A stretch of 64,000 bases of DNA from Methylocystis sp. Sn-Cys (GTDB taxonomy: Bacteria; Pseudomonadota; Alphaproteobacteria; Rhizobiales; Beijerinckiaceae): the NCBI RefSeq assembly GCF_016745395.1, contig NZ_JAERVJ010000001.1, forward strand, positions 868,001-932,000, in the 5' to 3' direction. Each line of letters begins with the position of its first letter. Position 1 is the first letter of the stretch. The notes beneath the pieces are model-generated. The model worked only from the letters and a program-made list of their open reading frames with translations, was not told where the DNA came from and did not search any database. Made by a program: the position numbers and the translations under genes. This document shows, one piece after another, positions 27,619-37,971 of the stretch.

Positions 27619-27954
27619 ATGCTTCGCTTCGCGCTCTCCGCCGCCCTCGTTGTTCTTGCCGCCACGCTCGGCTCGGCGCCTGCCGCGGCGGACAGGGGGC
27701 GTCCGGCTCTCGGCGCCAGCATCGCAAAAGCCAATTGCAGCCGCTGCCACGCCATCGGCCGAACAGGCGCGAGCGCCAACCCCAAAGCGCCGCCCTTCCG
27801 TTACCTCGCCCGCAGATATCCCCTTTCCAATCTGGAGGAGGCGCTGGGCGAGGGCATTGTCGTCGGCCATGAGGGGCCGGAGATGCCGCAGTTCCGGTTC
27901 GACGCCAAGCAGGTCGAGGCGCTGCTCGCTTATCTGGCGTCCATCCAGCGATAG
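27619..27954 (+). CDS. small periplasmic class I cytochrome c
   Basis: 111 aa with a signal peptide (MLRFALSAALVVLAATLGSA), one haem site C40-S-R-C43-H44 and a likely axial Met at M89 in GPEMPQFRF. That makes it a cytochrome c552-like carrier. An upstream in-frame ATG (27583) would add residues before the signal peptide and is less likely. Its electron partner is unknown; it lies just upstream of the mutase gene without obvious link. Confidence 0.88.
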   Translation: MLRFALSAALVVLAATLGSAPAAADRGRPALGASIAKANCSRCHAIGRTGASANPKAPPFRYLARRYPLSNLEEALGEGIVVGHEGPEMPQFRFDAKQVEALLAYLASIQR

Positions 27955-28045
27955 GCCTGCAACGCCCCGCGCCGAGCGTTTCTAGGCGGACTTTGCGCTT
28001 CCCCTTGGGCTGGTCTAAAACGCCCCGAAAGCAGCCGAGGAAACG

Positions 28046-30205
<2,160 letters not shown>

Positions 30206-30218
30206 TCGGGACGCGCCC

Positions 30219-30262
30219 GACTCCTCTCCCCGCTCGCGGGGAGAGGTTGGGTGAGGGGCCGG
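30219..30262. repeat. short CTCTCCCCGC palindromic repeat
   Basis: CTCTCCCCGCTCGCGGGGAG palindrome followed by AGGTTGGGTGAGGGGC. Related short copies occur at 33491-33516 and inside 35951-36104. It may fold as a hairpin after scpA. Confidence 0.6.
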
Positions 30263-30454
30263 GGGATTATTGAGCGCCTTTCCCATGCGCGACCTGCGCT
30301 TCATCGAACTCCGGCGCGCCGTGAATTGCGCCGAAACGCGACTTCTGCCGGAAAAACTTTATCGGCGCGATTGAACCGGCGACAAAAACCAACTCGACAC
30401 CCTGACCCAATCGAGATACAGAATTGCGGTTCTGATATTTCAGGACGGTTATCG

Positions 30455-31036
30455 ATGGCTAGAACCCGAGAATTTGATCCTGCGGCGGCGCTCGATGCTG
30501 CGATGAAAGTGTTTTGGCGATACGGCTATCACGCGACCTCTATTGAGGACCTCGTAACTGGCACGGGCGTCAGCCGCTATGGCCTTTATGGGGTGTATGA
30601 GAGCAAGCATGGTCTCTTTCTTGCGGCGCTTGACCACTACCTAACCACTGTGGTTCGGGAACTAGCGGGCGTCCTGCACCACGACGATGCCTCGCTCGAT
30701 ACAATCAAAGACTTTATACATCGCCTCGGAGAAATCGCGGCTAAGCCGTCGGGCCGGATAGGATGTTTGCTGTGGAATACAGCTACTGAGGTTGGCCCCG
30801 ATGACAAAGCGGTGGCGCGAAAAGTCGCCGACTTTCGAACTTTCCTGTCAACAGGCTTCGAAAGCGCCCTTCGCAATGCAGTGGCTAACGGCGAGTTGAG
30901 GCCTGAGTTCGACACCAAAGGGGAGGCAGATTTCCTTGCGGGTGTTGTTCAAAATCTCGCCGCTCTCGCGCGGTCGAGCGCGAGTCCTCGCTCCATCGCC
31001 AATTTTGTAAATATCAGCCTTGGGACCCTGAGCTAA
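30455..31036 (+). CDS. TetR family transcriptional regulator
   Basis: 193 aa. The N-terminal HTH spans FDPAAALDAAMKVFWRYGYH and TSIEDLVTGTGVSRYGLYGV. The C-terminal effector domain has two Cys-adjacent hydrophobic stretches (RIGCLLWNTATEVGP) typical of the AcrR/YxaF-like group. It is followed by a perfect inverted repeat (31056-31066 and 31104-31114) that it may bind to control the next three genes. Base composition falls here, suggesting acquired DNA. Confidence 0.9.
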   Translation: MARTREFDPAAALDAAMKVFWRYGYHATSIEDLVTGTGVSRYGLYGVYESKHGLFLAALDHYLTTVVRELAGVLHHDDASLDTIKDFIHRLGEIAAKPSGRIGCLLWNTATEVGPDDKAVARKVADFRTFLSTGFESALRNAVANGELRPEFDTKGEADFLAGVVQNLAALARSSASPRSIANFVNISLGTLS

Positions 31037-31055
31037 GCGCGCAGCGTCGCTAAAA

Positions 31056-31114
31056 ATAACAGAACAGTTGTTCTTGTTCCCTATTGACTCTTTTCAGAAT
31101 GCATGTTCTGTTAT
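31056..31114 (+). promoter_or_regulatory. inverted-repeat operator around a promoter
   Basis: ATAACAGAACA (31056-31066) is repeated inverted as TGTTCTGTTAT (31104-31114), 11 of 11 matches. Between them lies TTGACT (about 31084), and a smaller palindrome GAACAGTTGTTC sits at 31062-31073. The layout fits repression of the 31187-32796 genes by the adjacent TetR protein. Confidence 0.65.
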
Positions 31115-31186
31115 CTGTCGAGATTAAAGCGAACAATCACAAGGCGGCTCGTTCGCGGATGTTGATGTTGCAAAAGGAGCGGATGC

Positions 31187-31732
31187 ATGAATGTATTTGC
31201 GGTCGGGAATGAAGCCGTGTGTGCGGAAGCCGCCAGCAAAATTCGAGCTCCCTTGCGCTTCGAAGGTGTCGGCTACTATGACGCGGCCCCCGAAAAAATG
31301 TTTGCGGCCATTTCCGAGCCGGAGTTGATGAGCAAATGGCTCCCGATGCTCAAATCATTGCATTTGAGCCATGCGGCGTCTGACAACGGTCCCGCCTCAT
31401 GCGGAATCGGTTCGGAGCGCAGCTGTTCATTCAGCATGATGGGCGACGTTTTCGAGCGGGTGATCTGGTGGGACCCGCCGCGTGGTTATGCTTTCAGCTT
31501 TCAGCCCAAAAACCGGCTCATGATGCCGACTCGCGATCACTCGGTCGTTTTCCTCGTGCGTCCTCATGGGAATGGCGGCAGTGAATTCGTTTTCCGAACC
31601 TACTTCAACTGGCAGCCGGGACCAATGCGTTTTGTGGCGGCGCACATGATGCCGATGATCCTGAACATGTCCCTTGCAAACCTTAAGAGGCTGCTCGGCG
31701 GCAAGGGCGGCAAAGCGCGGCGGGTGGCTTAA
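31187..31732 (+). CDS. SRPBCC family protein
   Basis: 181 aa. The central part reads LRFEGVGYYDAAPEKMFAAI, SEPELMSKWLPMLKSL, then alternating strands and a long C-terminal helix (GPMRFVAAHMMPMILNMSLA). This is the Bet v1/polyketide-cyclase2 pattern, a hydrophobic-ligand pocket. The ligand is unknown. AAAGGAG precedes the ATG. First gene of the operator-controlled set. Confidence 0.8.
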   Translation: MNVFAVGNEAVCAEAASKIRAPLRFEGVGYYDAAPEKMFAAISEPELMSKWLPMLKSLHLSHAASDNGPASCGIGSERSCSFSMMGDVFERVIWWDPPRGYAFSFQPKNRLMMPTRDHSVVFLVRPHGNGGSEFVFRTYFNWQPGPMRFVAAHMMPMILNMSLANLKRLLGGKGGKARRVA

Positions 31733-31736
31733 GATC

Positions 31737-32453
31737 ATGAGCAAGCAGCAAGCCAACAGCATCGACCCGGAAATCCTCGCGCACGAGTCCCTTACACAGC
31801 AGATCGCTGCATTCACCGCAGCGGCGGAGCAGCGTCTTCCGTCTGGCTACATCGACTCTTTCGGAGCCTTGGTGGCCCGTCTCAAGAATGAAGGTGTCGG
31901 ATATTGCACGCCAGTGGTTGGCGCGGAATTTCCAGACTTCGAGTTGCACGATGACGGCGGGAACAATGTGCGCGCCAGTGACTATTGGGGCCGTCGCACC
32001 CTGATTATCAAATTTTATCGCGGCGGATGGTGTCCCTACTGCAATCTGGAGCTTAAAGCTCTGCAAAAGCATCAGCCAGACTTTGAGCTGTTAAACGCCG
32101 AGGTTTTTGCGATCGCGCCGGAAAAATCTACGGCGCTCATCGAGACCAAAGCGAAGGCTGCGGCGAATTTCAGATTCCTGTGGGACAACGATAATAAGCT
32201 CGCTCGTCGACTCGGTATTTCGTTCGCTGTTGGCAACGAGGTTAAGGACATTTACGGAAAGCTCGGGCTTGATCTTCTGGAAATCAATGGCGCTTGGGAG
32301 CTTCCAGTGCCCGCGACATTCGTGGTCAGGGACGGTCGGCTAAAATATCGGTTTCTCGACGCGAACTATCTGGAGCGACAGGATCCGGCCGAACTAATCG
32401 CGTGGCTAAAAACGGACGCGGCAATCAATCGAGCGGGGGCACTTAATGGCTAA
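31737..32453 (+). CDS. peroxiredoxin-like (AhpC/TSA) protein
   Basis: 238 aa thioredoxin-fold protein. GAEFPDFELHDDGGN precedes the active site RGGWCPYCNLEL, with C99 and C102. It has an about 60-residue helical N-terminal extension found in this alkyl-hydroperoxide-reductase-like group. No signal peptide, so cytosolic. Likely a thiol peroxidase or disulfide oxidoreductase. It begins 4 bp after the SRPBCC stop and overlaps the next gene by 8 bp. Confidence 0.88.
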   Translation: MSKQQANSIDPEILAHESLTQQIAAFTAAAEQRLPSGYIDSFGALVARLKNEGVGYCTPVVGAEFPDFELHDDGGNNVRASDYWGRRTLIIKFYRGGWCPYCNLELKALQKHQPDFELLNAEVFAIAPEKSTALIETKAKAAANFRFLWDNDNKLARRLGISFAVGNEVKDIYGKLGLDLLEINGAWELPVPATFVVRDGRLKYRFLDANYLERQDPAELIAWLKTDAAINRAGALNG

Positions 32454-32796
32454 GAACTCGTCTAAGAAAAAGCCGCAGCAACGTGACACACGGTGGGAAG
32501 GTTCCCGCCTGTTCGAAGTCGTCGCCGAAGCAATGCACGCGACTGAGTCTCACGTAGAGCGGGTGAAATTATTCGGGTTCGACTGCCTGCGGCTCAAGGG
32601 GAAGGTGTTTGCAAAAGCCAGCAAGGGGCGGCTTGTCGTGAAGCTCCCCGCGACGCGCGTCGCTAGCCTCATGATGGCAGGCTGCGTTGAGCCCTATGCG
32701 GGAGCGCGGGGCAATATGAAAGAGTGGGCGGTCGTCACGACCGACGATTTAACGGCCCTTGGCCTCTCGCAGGAGGCGCTTTCCTTCGTCAGGTGA
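32446..32796 (+). CDS. TfoX-N/YjbR-like small protein
   Basis: 116 aa. The central part VKLFGFDCLRLKGKVFAKAS, LVVKLPATRVASLM and a final EWAVV..ALSFVR resemble the TfoX N-terminal/MmcQ-YjbR fold. Function unknown. It overlaps the peroxiredoxin-like gene by 8 bp, so the two are coupled; a strong terminator follows. Confidence 0.7.
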   Translation: MAKNSSKKKPQQRDTRWEGSRLFEVVAEAMHATESHVERVKLFGFDCLRLKGKVFAKASKGRLVVKLPATRVASLMMAGCVEPYAGARGNMKEWAVVTTDDLTALGLSQEALSFVR

Positions 32797-32812
32797 TACC
32801 AGCTCAAATTAC

Positions 32813-32843
32813 GCAAAAGTCCGCCCTTCCGGCGGGCTTTTGC
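32813..32843 (+). terminator. rho-independent terminator after the TetR-linked operon
   Basis: GCAAAAGTCCGCC (32813-32825) pairs with GGCGGGCTTTTGC (32831-32843) with one G-T. A/T-flanked stem, so it can work in both directions. Confidence 0.85.
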
Positions 32844-33050
32844 ACTTTACCGCGTCCTTTTCTTAGCGCTGCGCCCATATGCATAATTCTTGATATTTTG
32901 CACGACTCTATAGACCTTATGAGATGCCGAAGACCGGCCCGATGATCATCATGGGCTAATCCAAGTGGAGGCAGGTAGCTTAGGTCGTCAAAAGCGCTAA
33001 AAAAATCCAGACTGTATCCGCGCTGAAGGCTGCCCCAAAAAGGTGTTGTT

Positions 33051-33458
33051 ATGTGGGAATTTCTTCTTGTCGCCGCGATTGTGATCGTCGTTTTTGGATT
33101 TTCGATTCGCCGACAGCTGCGCTTTTTTCTGGGCGCGAGACGGGAAGTCGCGGGAAGGATTTCGGACGTCGAGCCCTTCCTCGAGCAGGACGATAACGGT
33201 TCGCGGTGGGTCACTCGATGCAGGGTAGAATATGAAGTGGACGGCAAGCTCTACCAACGGCGAATCATGCGCCGTGTGCAGCCCGCACTGGGCGAAGCCA
33301 TTATACTGACCTATCCGGCGCGCAGACCAGACGAGGCGGTTGAAGGTCATCAGCGGGCAGCGACCAAACAGCAAATTTTTGCTGTTATGGCGACTCTGCT
33401 TGCTTTACTGTTCGTCATCTTGTTCCGAGGTTATCAGGCGGGCCTCCTACAGGAGTGA
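33051..33458 (+). CDS. DUF3592-like membrane protein
   Basis: 135 aa with an N-terminal helix (about 3-18) and a C-terminal helix (about 108-127). Between them is a soluble part with the DUF3592-like phrases CRVEYEVDGKLYQRRI and LGEAIILTYPARRPDEA. Function unknown. Confidence 0.65.
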   Translation: MWEFLLVAAIVIVVFGFSIRRQLRFFLGARREVAGRISDVEPFLEQDDNGSRWVTRCRVEYEVDGKLYQRRIMRRVQPALGEAIILTYPARRPDEAVEGHQRAATKQQIFAVMATLLALLFVILFRGYQAGLLQE

Positions 33459-33490
33459 GCCGAGATCATAATTGGGGCGCGAGGGCCCAG

Positions 33491-33516
33491 CCTCTCCCCG
33501 CGCGCGGGGAGAGGGG
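33491..33516. repeat. short CTCTCCCCGC palindrome
   Basis: CCTCTCCCCG-CGCG-CGGGGAGAGG, a near-perfect palindrome of the same type as 30219-30262. Confidence 0.6.
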
Positions 33517-33618
33517 TAGTCCGGGTTTCGCAACAGACTTCTGCACGTTGGAAGGGCTTGAAAAGTAAGGGGTCCGCCTGTTGTAAAAAGCTGGAGTTTT
33601 GCACAACGCGCGAGCGGC

Positions 33619-34314
33619 TTAGTAGAGTTTTTCCTTCCACAACACGGAAATCGCTTCGAACGGAGCCGCAAACTCTGCCTTTATAGCTTCGATAGCCTTT
33701 TCCGTCTCAACTTGGCGAATTCCCCATTCATTGATGTTGAGGTAGACAATGAGCCAGCAAGGACTCGCATAGTTCTTTTTGCTTTTGGCTTCTATCACTT
33801 CACGAAGATTGGACGGGATCGACTCGGCGCGTGCGACCCAGCTCTCCACAGGGTCCATTTTTGTCGTCCACCGGCCTCGATATTCCTTTCCGAGCTTCCG
33901 CCCTCCATGCGTGCTGGTAATTTCGATATTGTGGGTCTTGCCTGCTAGCGTCACGTAGCCATCTGGCCACTGCTCCGCAACGCCGGCGAGACGGACGTTC
34001 TCCACCGCCGTCAGCTCCACGAATTTGGCAAGGACGTGAGCATCATGTAGAAATTTCAGATATGGGCGATTGAAGAAATCCTCCGCGTTGCAGCGGCCGC
34101 ACAAGGTATTTGTGTTCGCGATAAACTCGGCCGGCATCTGGGACATCGCGAGGCACAGATGCCCATCACGGCGCTCGTCGGGCGATAGGGGCGGTCCACG
34201 CGGCGGCTCAAGCTCTTCGTCATAGTGCGGCAGGGGATCGGCCTCGCAAGCTCGATCGATCAATTCATCGAGTTCGTCGCGGACTGCCGCGCCCATATCT
34301 TTGGATCGAATCAT
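33619..34314 (-). CDS. hypothetical protein, possible nuclease-like core
   Basis: 231 aa, no signal peptide. A CxxC (TLCGRCNAEDF) sits near residue 72. The centre has EQWPDGYVTLAGKTHNIEIT, loosely like a PD-(D/E)xK core with Thr in place of the last Lys. The C-terminal part (CWLIVYLNINEWG) is strand-rich. The low GC compared with neighbours suggests acquired DNA. I do not recognise the family; the nuclease idea is weak. Confidence 0.6.
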   Translation of the reverse strand: MIRSKDMGAAVRDELDELIDRACEADPLPHYDEELEPPRGPPLSPDERRDGHLCLAMSQMPAEFIANTNTLCGRCNAEDFFNRPYLKFLHDAHVLAKFVELTAVENVRLAGVAEQWPDGYVTLAGKTHNIEITSTHGGRKLGKEYRGRWTTKMDPVESWVARAESIPSNLREVIEAKSKKNYASPCWLIVYLNINEWGIRQVETEKAIEAIKAEFAAPFEAISVLWKEKLY

Positions 34315-35241
34315 ACGTGCAGCTTACTTCAAGAATTAGGCCCACTTAGAGGCAGGCGATCCGTTGCGGGCTGCCGAAATCGCGTTTCCATACTTGAACG
34401 TTATCTGAACCCAGCGCGTCACAGTTCGAATAAAACCCTCCATTATGGAATCTTCACGAACGCCGCCATCACACCCTCCACTCTGGGGACGACGGGCCGG
34501 GCCTCCTTCTGCGTCAAATAAATCTATCCCCATCCCCCAGACTCGCCCTTACGTTCCCCCCGCCTCGCCACCTAAGGGGCGTCGTCAAGGTCGGCGGCGC
34601 GGCGGGGTCGGTCAAGCGTCCGCCGGGCCTTTCGGCGGATGTGGGCGGGTCGTCGGTCGGGCTTCCCCTTGGCGGGGGGCGCGTGAACGCTCACGCGCAA
34701 AAGGCTGGGCCTCAATATTCCTTCGGGCTGCGCCGCGGTCACTCCTGAAAAGGGAGCCCGCGCCCCAAGGAAGACGGCATTGGAAAACTGCGGGAATGAC
34801 ATTGCCCGCGGCGTTCGAGCGCGCGCCCGTCTGGCGTTTTGCGTCAGGCGGGAAAGAAGCGGTCCTGTCAGGGGCCGTGTCCGGGAGCGAGGTCACTCCG
34901 TCGGGAAAAGGTGCGCGTGTATAAAGACCGTGTCCGGGACGCTTTAGCTCCGGTGCGCATAAACAAAATACATCTCGGCCGAACGGGGCCGGGGCGTTCC
35001 GGACTTCCCTTACAGCTCGCGTCGAGAGACGGCGGGGCTTTTCGTGTCGGTGAATTTGCTGGAGAGAGGTCGCCTTGGCTGCATCGCCCCCTGGCCCATC
35101 CAATGAAACGCTGGATGCAAGCCCCCTTGCGTCCGTGCCGTTCTATCGCCATTTGCTGGGCGGTCGCCGCGCGGGCGGCTGCCGGAGCGCGCAACGATCG
35201 CCGGTTTTCATCAAAGGCGCGCTTCCAAGAAGAGGCCATGC
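34315..35241. other. 927 bp region without a convincing gene
   Basis: Open frames exist on both strands (for example 34445-34924 on plus) but are Arg/Pro/Gly-rich with no family features. Short G/C palindromes such as GCGTGAACGCTCACGC are present. It may be decayed DNA or an unrecognised RNA; nothing definite is seen. Confidence 0.4.
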
Positions 35242-35934
35242 ATGACTTTCATGTTCGACGCCGCCCTCGCCTCCCTGCGCGAGATCGTCTCGCCGCCGTT
35301 CCGCAATGTGTTGTTCAAGAGCTTAGGGATGACCTTCCTGCTGCTGGCGCTGGCATGGGTCGGGCTCGATAAGCTTGCTCTGTCCTATATCTCCGTCGAC
35401 CATTCCTGGCTGCAGCTCGCGCTCACTTATGCGACGGGCGTCGGGCTGTTTGTCTTTCTCGCCTTTCTCATCGGCCCGATATCGGCGCTGGTCACGGGGC
35501 TTTTTCTTGATGATCTCGCCGATGTCGTCGAAGCCGATCTTTATCCGCCCGGCGAAAGGGGCACGGCCATACCGGTCTCTCAGGCGGTCATGATGGGCGT
35601 GAAATTCGCGGCCGTGTCGGCGGGCGTGAATTTTCTCGCTTTGCTGCTGCTGCTTCTGCCCGGCATAAACGCCGTGGCCTTTCTGCTCGCCAACGCCTAT
35701 CTGCTCGGGCGCGAATATTTCCTCTTCGCCGCGACGCGCTTCCGCTCGCTCGAGGAGGCGACGGAGCTGCGCCGGCGCTATGCGCCGCAGCTCTTCCTCG
35801 CCGGCCTGTTCATGGCCGCCTTCGTCGTGACGCCGGGCCTCAATGTGCTGACGCCGCTCTTCGGCGTCGCCTTCATGGCGCGGATTCACAAAATGCTGTC
35901 GGCGGAGCGGCAGGCGCGTTGGGCGGGGCGGTAA
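35242..35934 (+). CDS. EI24 / CysZ-like membrane protein
   Basis: 230 aa with about five hydrophobic helices. It starts MTFMFDAALASLREIVSPPFR and contains YLLGREYFLFAATRFRS, typical of the EI24/CysZ family. CysZ is a sulfate-uptake membrane protein, but this branch is often annotated only as EI24, so sulfate transport is an inference. AAGAGG precedes the start. Confidence 0.8.
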   Translation: MTFMFDAALASLREIVSPPFRNVLFKSLGMTFLLLALAWVGLDKLALSYISVDHSWLQLALTYATGVGLFVFLAFLIGPISALVTGLFLDDLADVVEADLYPPGERGTAIPVSQAVMMGVKFAAVSAGVNFLALLLLLLPGINAVAFLLANAYLLGREYFLFAATRFRSLEEATELRRRYAPQLFLAGLFMAAFVVTPGLNVLTPLFGVAFMARIHKMLSAERQARWAGR

Positions 35935-35950
35935 TCCAAGCGTCTGGAAG

Positions 35951-36104
35951 CCCCCTCCCCAACCCTCCCCCGCTTCGCGGGAGAGGGAGCAGATTGTCGC
36001 TTTCATCAAGAATGCTGATCGGGAGCGTCCCCTCTCCCGCCATAGCCCGTCGAAAGACGGGCGTCCTTCAGACGCCCTATGGCGGGGGAGGGACAGGGAG
36101 GGGG
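35951..36104. repeat. composite palindromic repeat
   Basis: CTCCCCAACCCTCCCCCGC..GCGGGAGAGGG at the left and CCCTCTCCCGCCATAG..CTATGGCGGGGGAGGG at the right enclose a CCGTCGAAAGACGGGCGTCC hairpin. It separates convergent genes. Confidence 0.65.
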
Positions 36105-36130
36105 CGTCGCGAGCGCATCCCGCCTTCCTC

Positions 36131-37138
36131 TCACGCCTCCAGGCGCTGCGCCTGATACTGCCCGGTCTTGCGGTAGCGATAGAGATAGGTCGGCGCGATG
36201 GCCTCGAAGGATTGCGGCTCGACGCCGAGCCCCTGCAGCGTGCGGCCTTCCTTGATCGCCGCAGCGCTCACGACATTGTCGTGCTGCAGCAGCTCCACCT
36301 GATCGGCCGTCATGCGCAGCAGTGTCGGGAACAGCCCGAGCGACAGCTTGGTGAAGAGGCTGGTGATGGAGGCGACGAGCTTGCCGGTCGCGAAGGAGAG
36401 CTTGGCGACATGCCGCTCGCGCTCGGTGACCTTCAGGACGAAGTCGATCAGCGCCGCGAAGCTGCGCACCTCCGGGCCGCCGAGCTCATAGACTGCGCCC
36501 GCCTTGGCGCGGCCGGCGACAGCGGCGGCGACCGCCTCAGCGACGTCGCCGACATAGACCGGCTGGAACTTCGTCTCCGCGCCGACGACCGGAATTGCCG
36601 GGAAATAGCGGGCCATGGTGGCGAAGCGGTTGAAGAACTGGTCCTCGATGCCGAAGATCACCGAGGGGCGCAAAATGACGGCGGTGGGAACCGCGGCGAG
36701 CACAGCGGCCTCGCCCGCGGCCTTGCTGCGGGCGTATTGCGAGGCCGAATTGGGGTCCGCCCCGATCGCCGAAATATGCACGAGAGTGTCGATGCCGGCG
36801 GCCTTGGCGGCCTCGGCGATGGTCTTGGCGCCCTCGGCCTGCACCTTGGAGAATTTCTGCGCGCCGCTCTCGGCCAGGATGCCGACGAGATTCACCACGG
36901 CCGAAGCGCCGCGTAGCGCGGCGGCGACCGATTCGGGATGGCGGACATTGGCCTGCACCGCCATCACCTGGCCGACGCGGCCCTGCGGCTGCAGGTGAAA
37001 GGCGAGGTCAGGGCGGCGGCAGGCGATGCGCACGCGCCAGCCGTCGCGCGCCAGCGCCCGCACGACATAGCGCCCGACGAAGCCCGAACCGCCAAATACC
37101 GTCACAACGCGCCCCGCGCCACCGTTCACGCCGTTCAT
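36131..37138 (-). CDS. NDUFA9-like NAD(P)-binding protein
   Basis: 335 aa atypical short-chain dehydrogenase. VVTVFGGSGFVGRYVVRALA is the Rossmann start, and the protein continues LVHISAIGADPNSASQYARSKAAGE and VILRPSVIFG as in the NDUFA9/complex I-associated group. The Tyr-x-x-x-Lys triad is recognisable (YARSK). In alphaproteobacteria it is proposed to associate with respiratory complex I; an enzymatic role is unproven. Confidence 0.88.
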   Translation of the reverse strand: MNGVNGGAGRVVTVFGGSGFVGRYVVRALARDGWRVRIACRRPDLAFHLQPQGRVGQVMAVQANVRHPESVAAALRGASAVVNLVGILAESGAQKFSKVQAEGAKTIAEAAKAAGIDTLVHISAIGADPNSASQYARSKAAGEAAVLAAVPTAVILRPSVIFGIEDQFFNRFATMARYFPAIPVVGAETKFQPVYVGDVAEAVAAAVAGRAKAGAVYELGGPEVRSFAALIDFVLKVTERERHVAKLSFATGKLVASITSLFTKLSLGLFPTLLRMTADQVELLQHDNVVSAAAIKEGRTLQGLGVEPQSFEAIAPTYLYRYRKTGQYQAQRLEA

Positions 37139-37339
37139 CGTTCTCTTGCTCCGTTCGCCGCGCCGGCCGGGCCGGCTGGAAAATTCGTCGCCCGTGCTCT
37201 AGCGAAATTCGGTGGGGAAGGAAATGCGCCGCGAGGCTTTGGCCGCCCCGCCGACGCTCTTTTTCCGTTCGAAGGCGCATTTTCCCACAGAGCCACATTG
37301 ACAGACGCCATGCGGCGCCCCTAAGAGAGCGTCCCACGT

Positions 37340-37424
37340 GCCCAGGTGGCGGAATTGGTAGACGCGCTGGTTTCAGGTACCAGTGGTGAAAGCCGTGGAG
37401 GTTCGAGTCCTCTCCTGGGCACCA
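37340..37424 (+). tRNA. tRNA-Leu (anticodon CAG)
   Basis: 85 nt class II tRNA with acceptor GCCCAGG/CCTGGGC, D-loop GGCGGAATTGGTAGACGC, anticodon loop TTCAGGT, a variable arm GTGGTGAAAGCCGT, T-loop GGTTCGAGTCC and an encoded CCA. Its 3' end is the attachment site of the island that follows. Confidence 0.96.
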
Positions 37425-37428
37425 TCCT
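37415..37428 (+). repeat. left attachment repeat (tRNA-Leu 3' end)
   Basis: CTGGGCACCATCCT at the tRNA end is repeated exactly at 40795-40808. Extending to 17 bp (CTCCTGGGC.. versus CTTCTGGGC..) gives a single mismatch. Confidence 0.8.
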
Positions 37429-37512
37429 AACGCGATAAATCCGTCAACATTTCAGCAGGTTAGCCAAGTCACCGCCTTGCTTGCAAGGTGGGCAACTTTC
37501 TGGGCAACCTCC

Positions 37513-37752
37513 ATGAAACTTATCCGCAGATTGTCTTCCGGTATCTTCCTAGTGGCAAAGCACCTTACCCTCGTTGGCGGGGGGCTATACTACTACTACA
37601 ACCGCAAATACCCCCGGGGAGCTACGTTCAAGGTTCGGCGGGAGGGTGCGGAAGAAAGTCAGCCTCCGGATTACTGACGAAAGCGTTGCGGCTCTCAAGG
37701 CTGCTAAGATAGCCGCAGATAATGATGCGCTGTGGAAGGCCATGCGCGGCGA
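37513..37752 (+). pseudogene. frameshifted N-terminal fragment of a tyrosine recombinase
   Basis: One frame reads LTLVGGGLYYYYNRKYP and the next frame continues PGELRSRFGGRVRKKVSLR, then ALKAAKIAADNDALWKAM. Joined, this resembles the N-terminal arm-binding/DUF6538-like segment of phage integrases (YYFRRRVP-x-dLR..fG...rrSL.T). A run of Cs near 37611 marks the likely frameshift. The catalytic half is absent. Its place just inside the tRNA site is where an integrase is expected. Confidence 0.55.
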
Positions 37753-37971
37753 CCCGGACCTCCCAGTCCCTGAAGTTCGTAAAGCCGCAACGCCGTGCTT
37801 GGCGACACAAGCTCGGGCGCAGTGTTCTTCTGCCGAACGCGCGCCATGCGGGCTGCTGACTTCGTGGGAACGAGAGGAGGATTCGTTCAAAGACGGGCTC
37901 AGCCTGAAGCTCGCTAGAATCTCTTAAATCCATACTTCTAAGCGCTTTGTTAACAGGCCACTAGATCGCCT

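Noticed and set aside
26116-27870. 584-codon minus-strand open frame
   Set aside because: Runs antisense through the HTH gene, the receiver gene and the universal stress gene; no family features.
34445-34924. 159-codon plus-strand frame
   Set aside because: Pro/Arg/Gly-rich with no fold or family pattern and no ribosome site.
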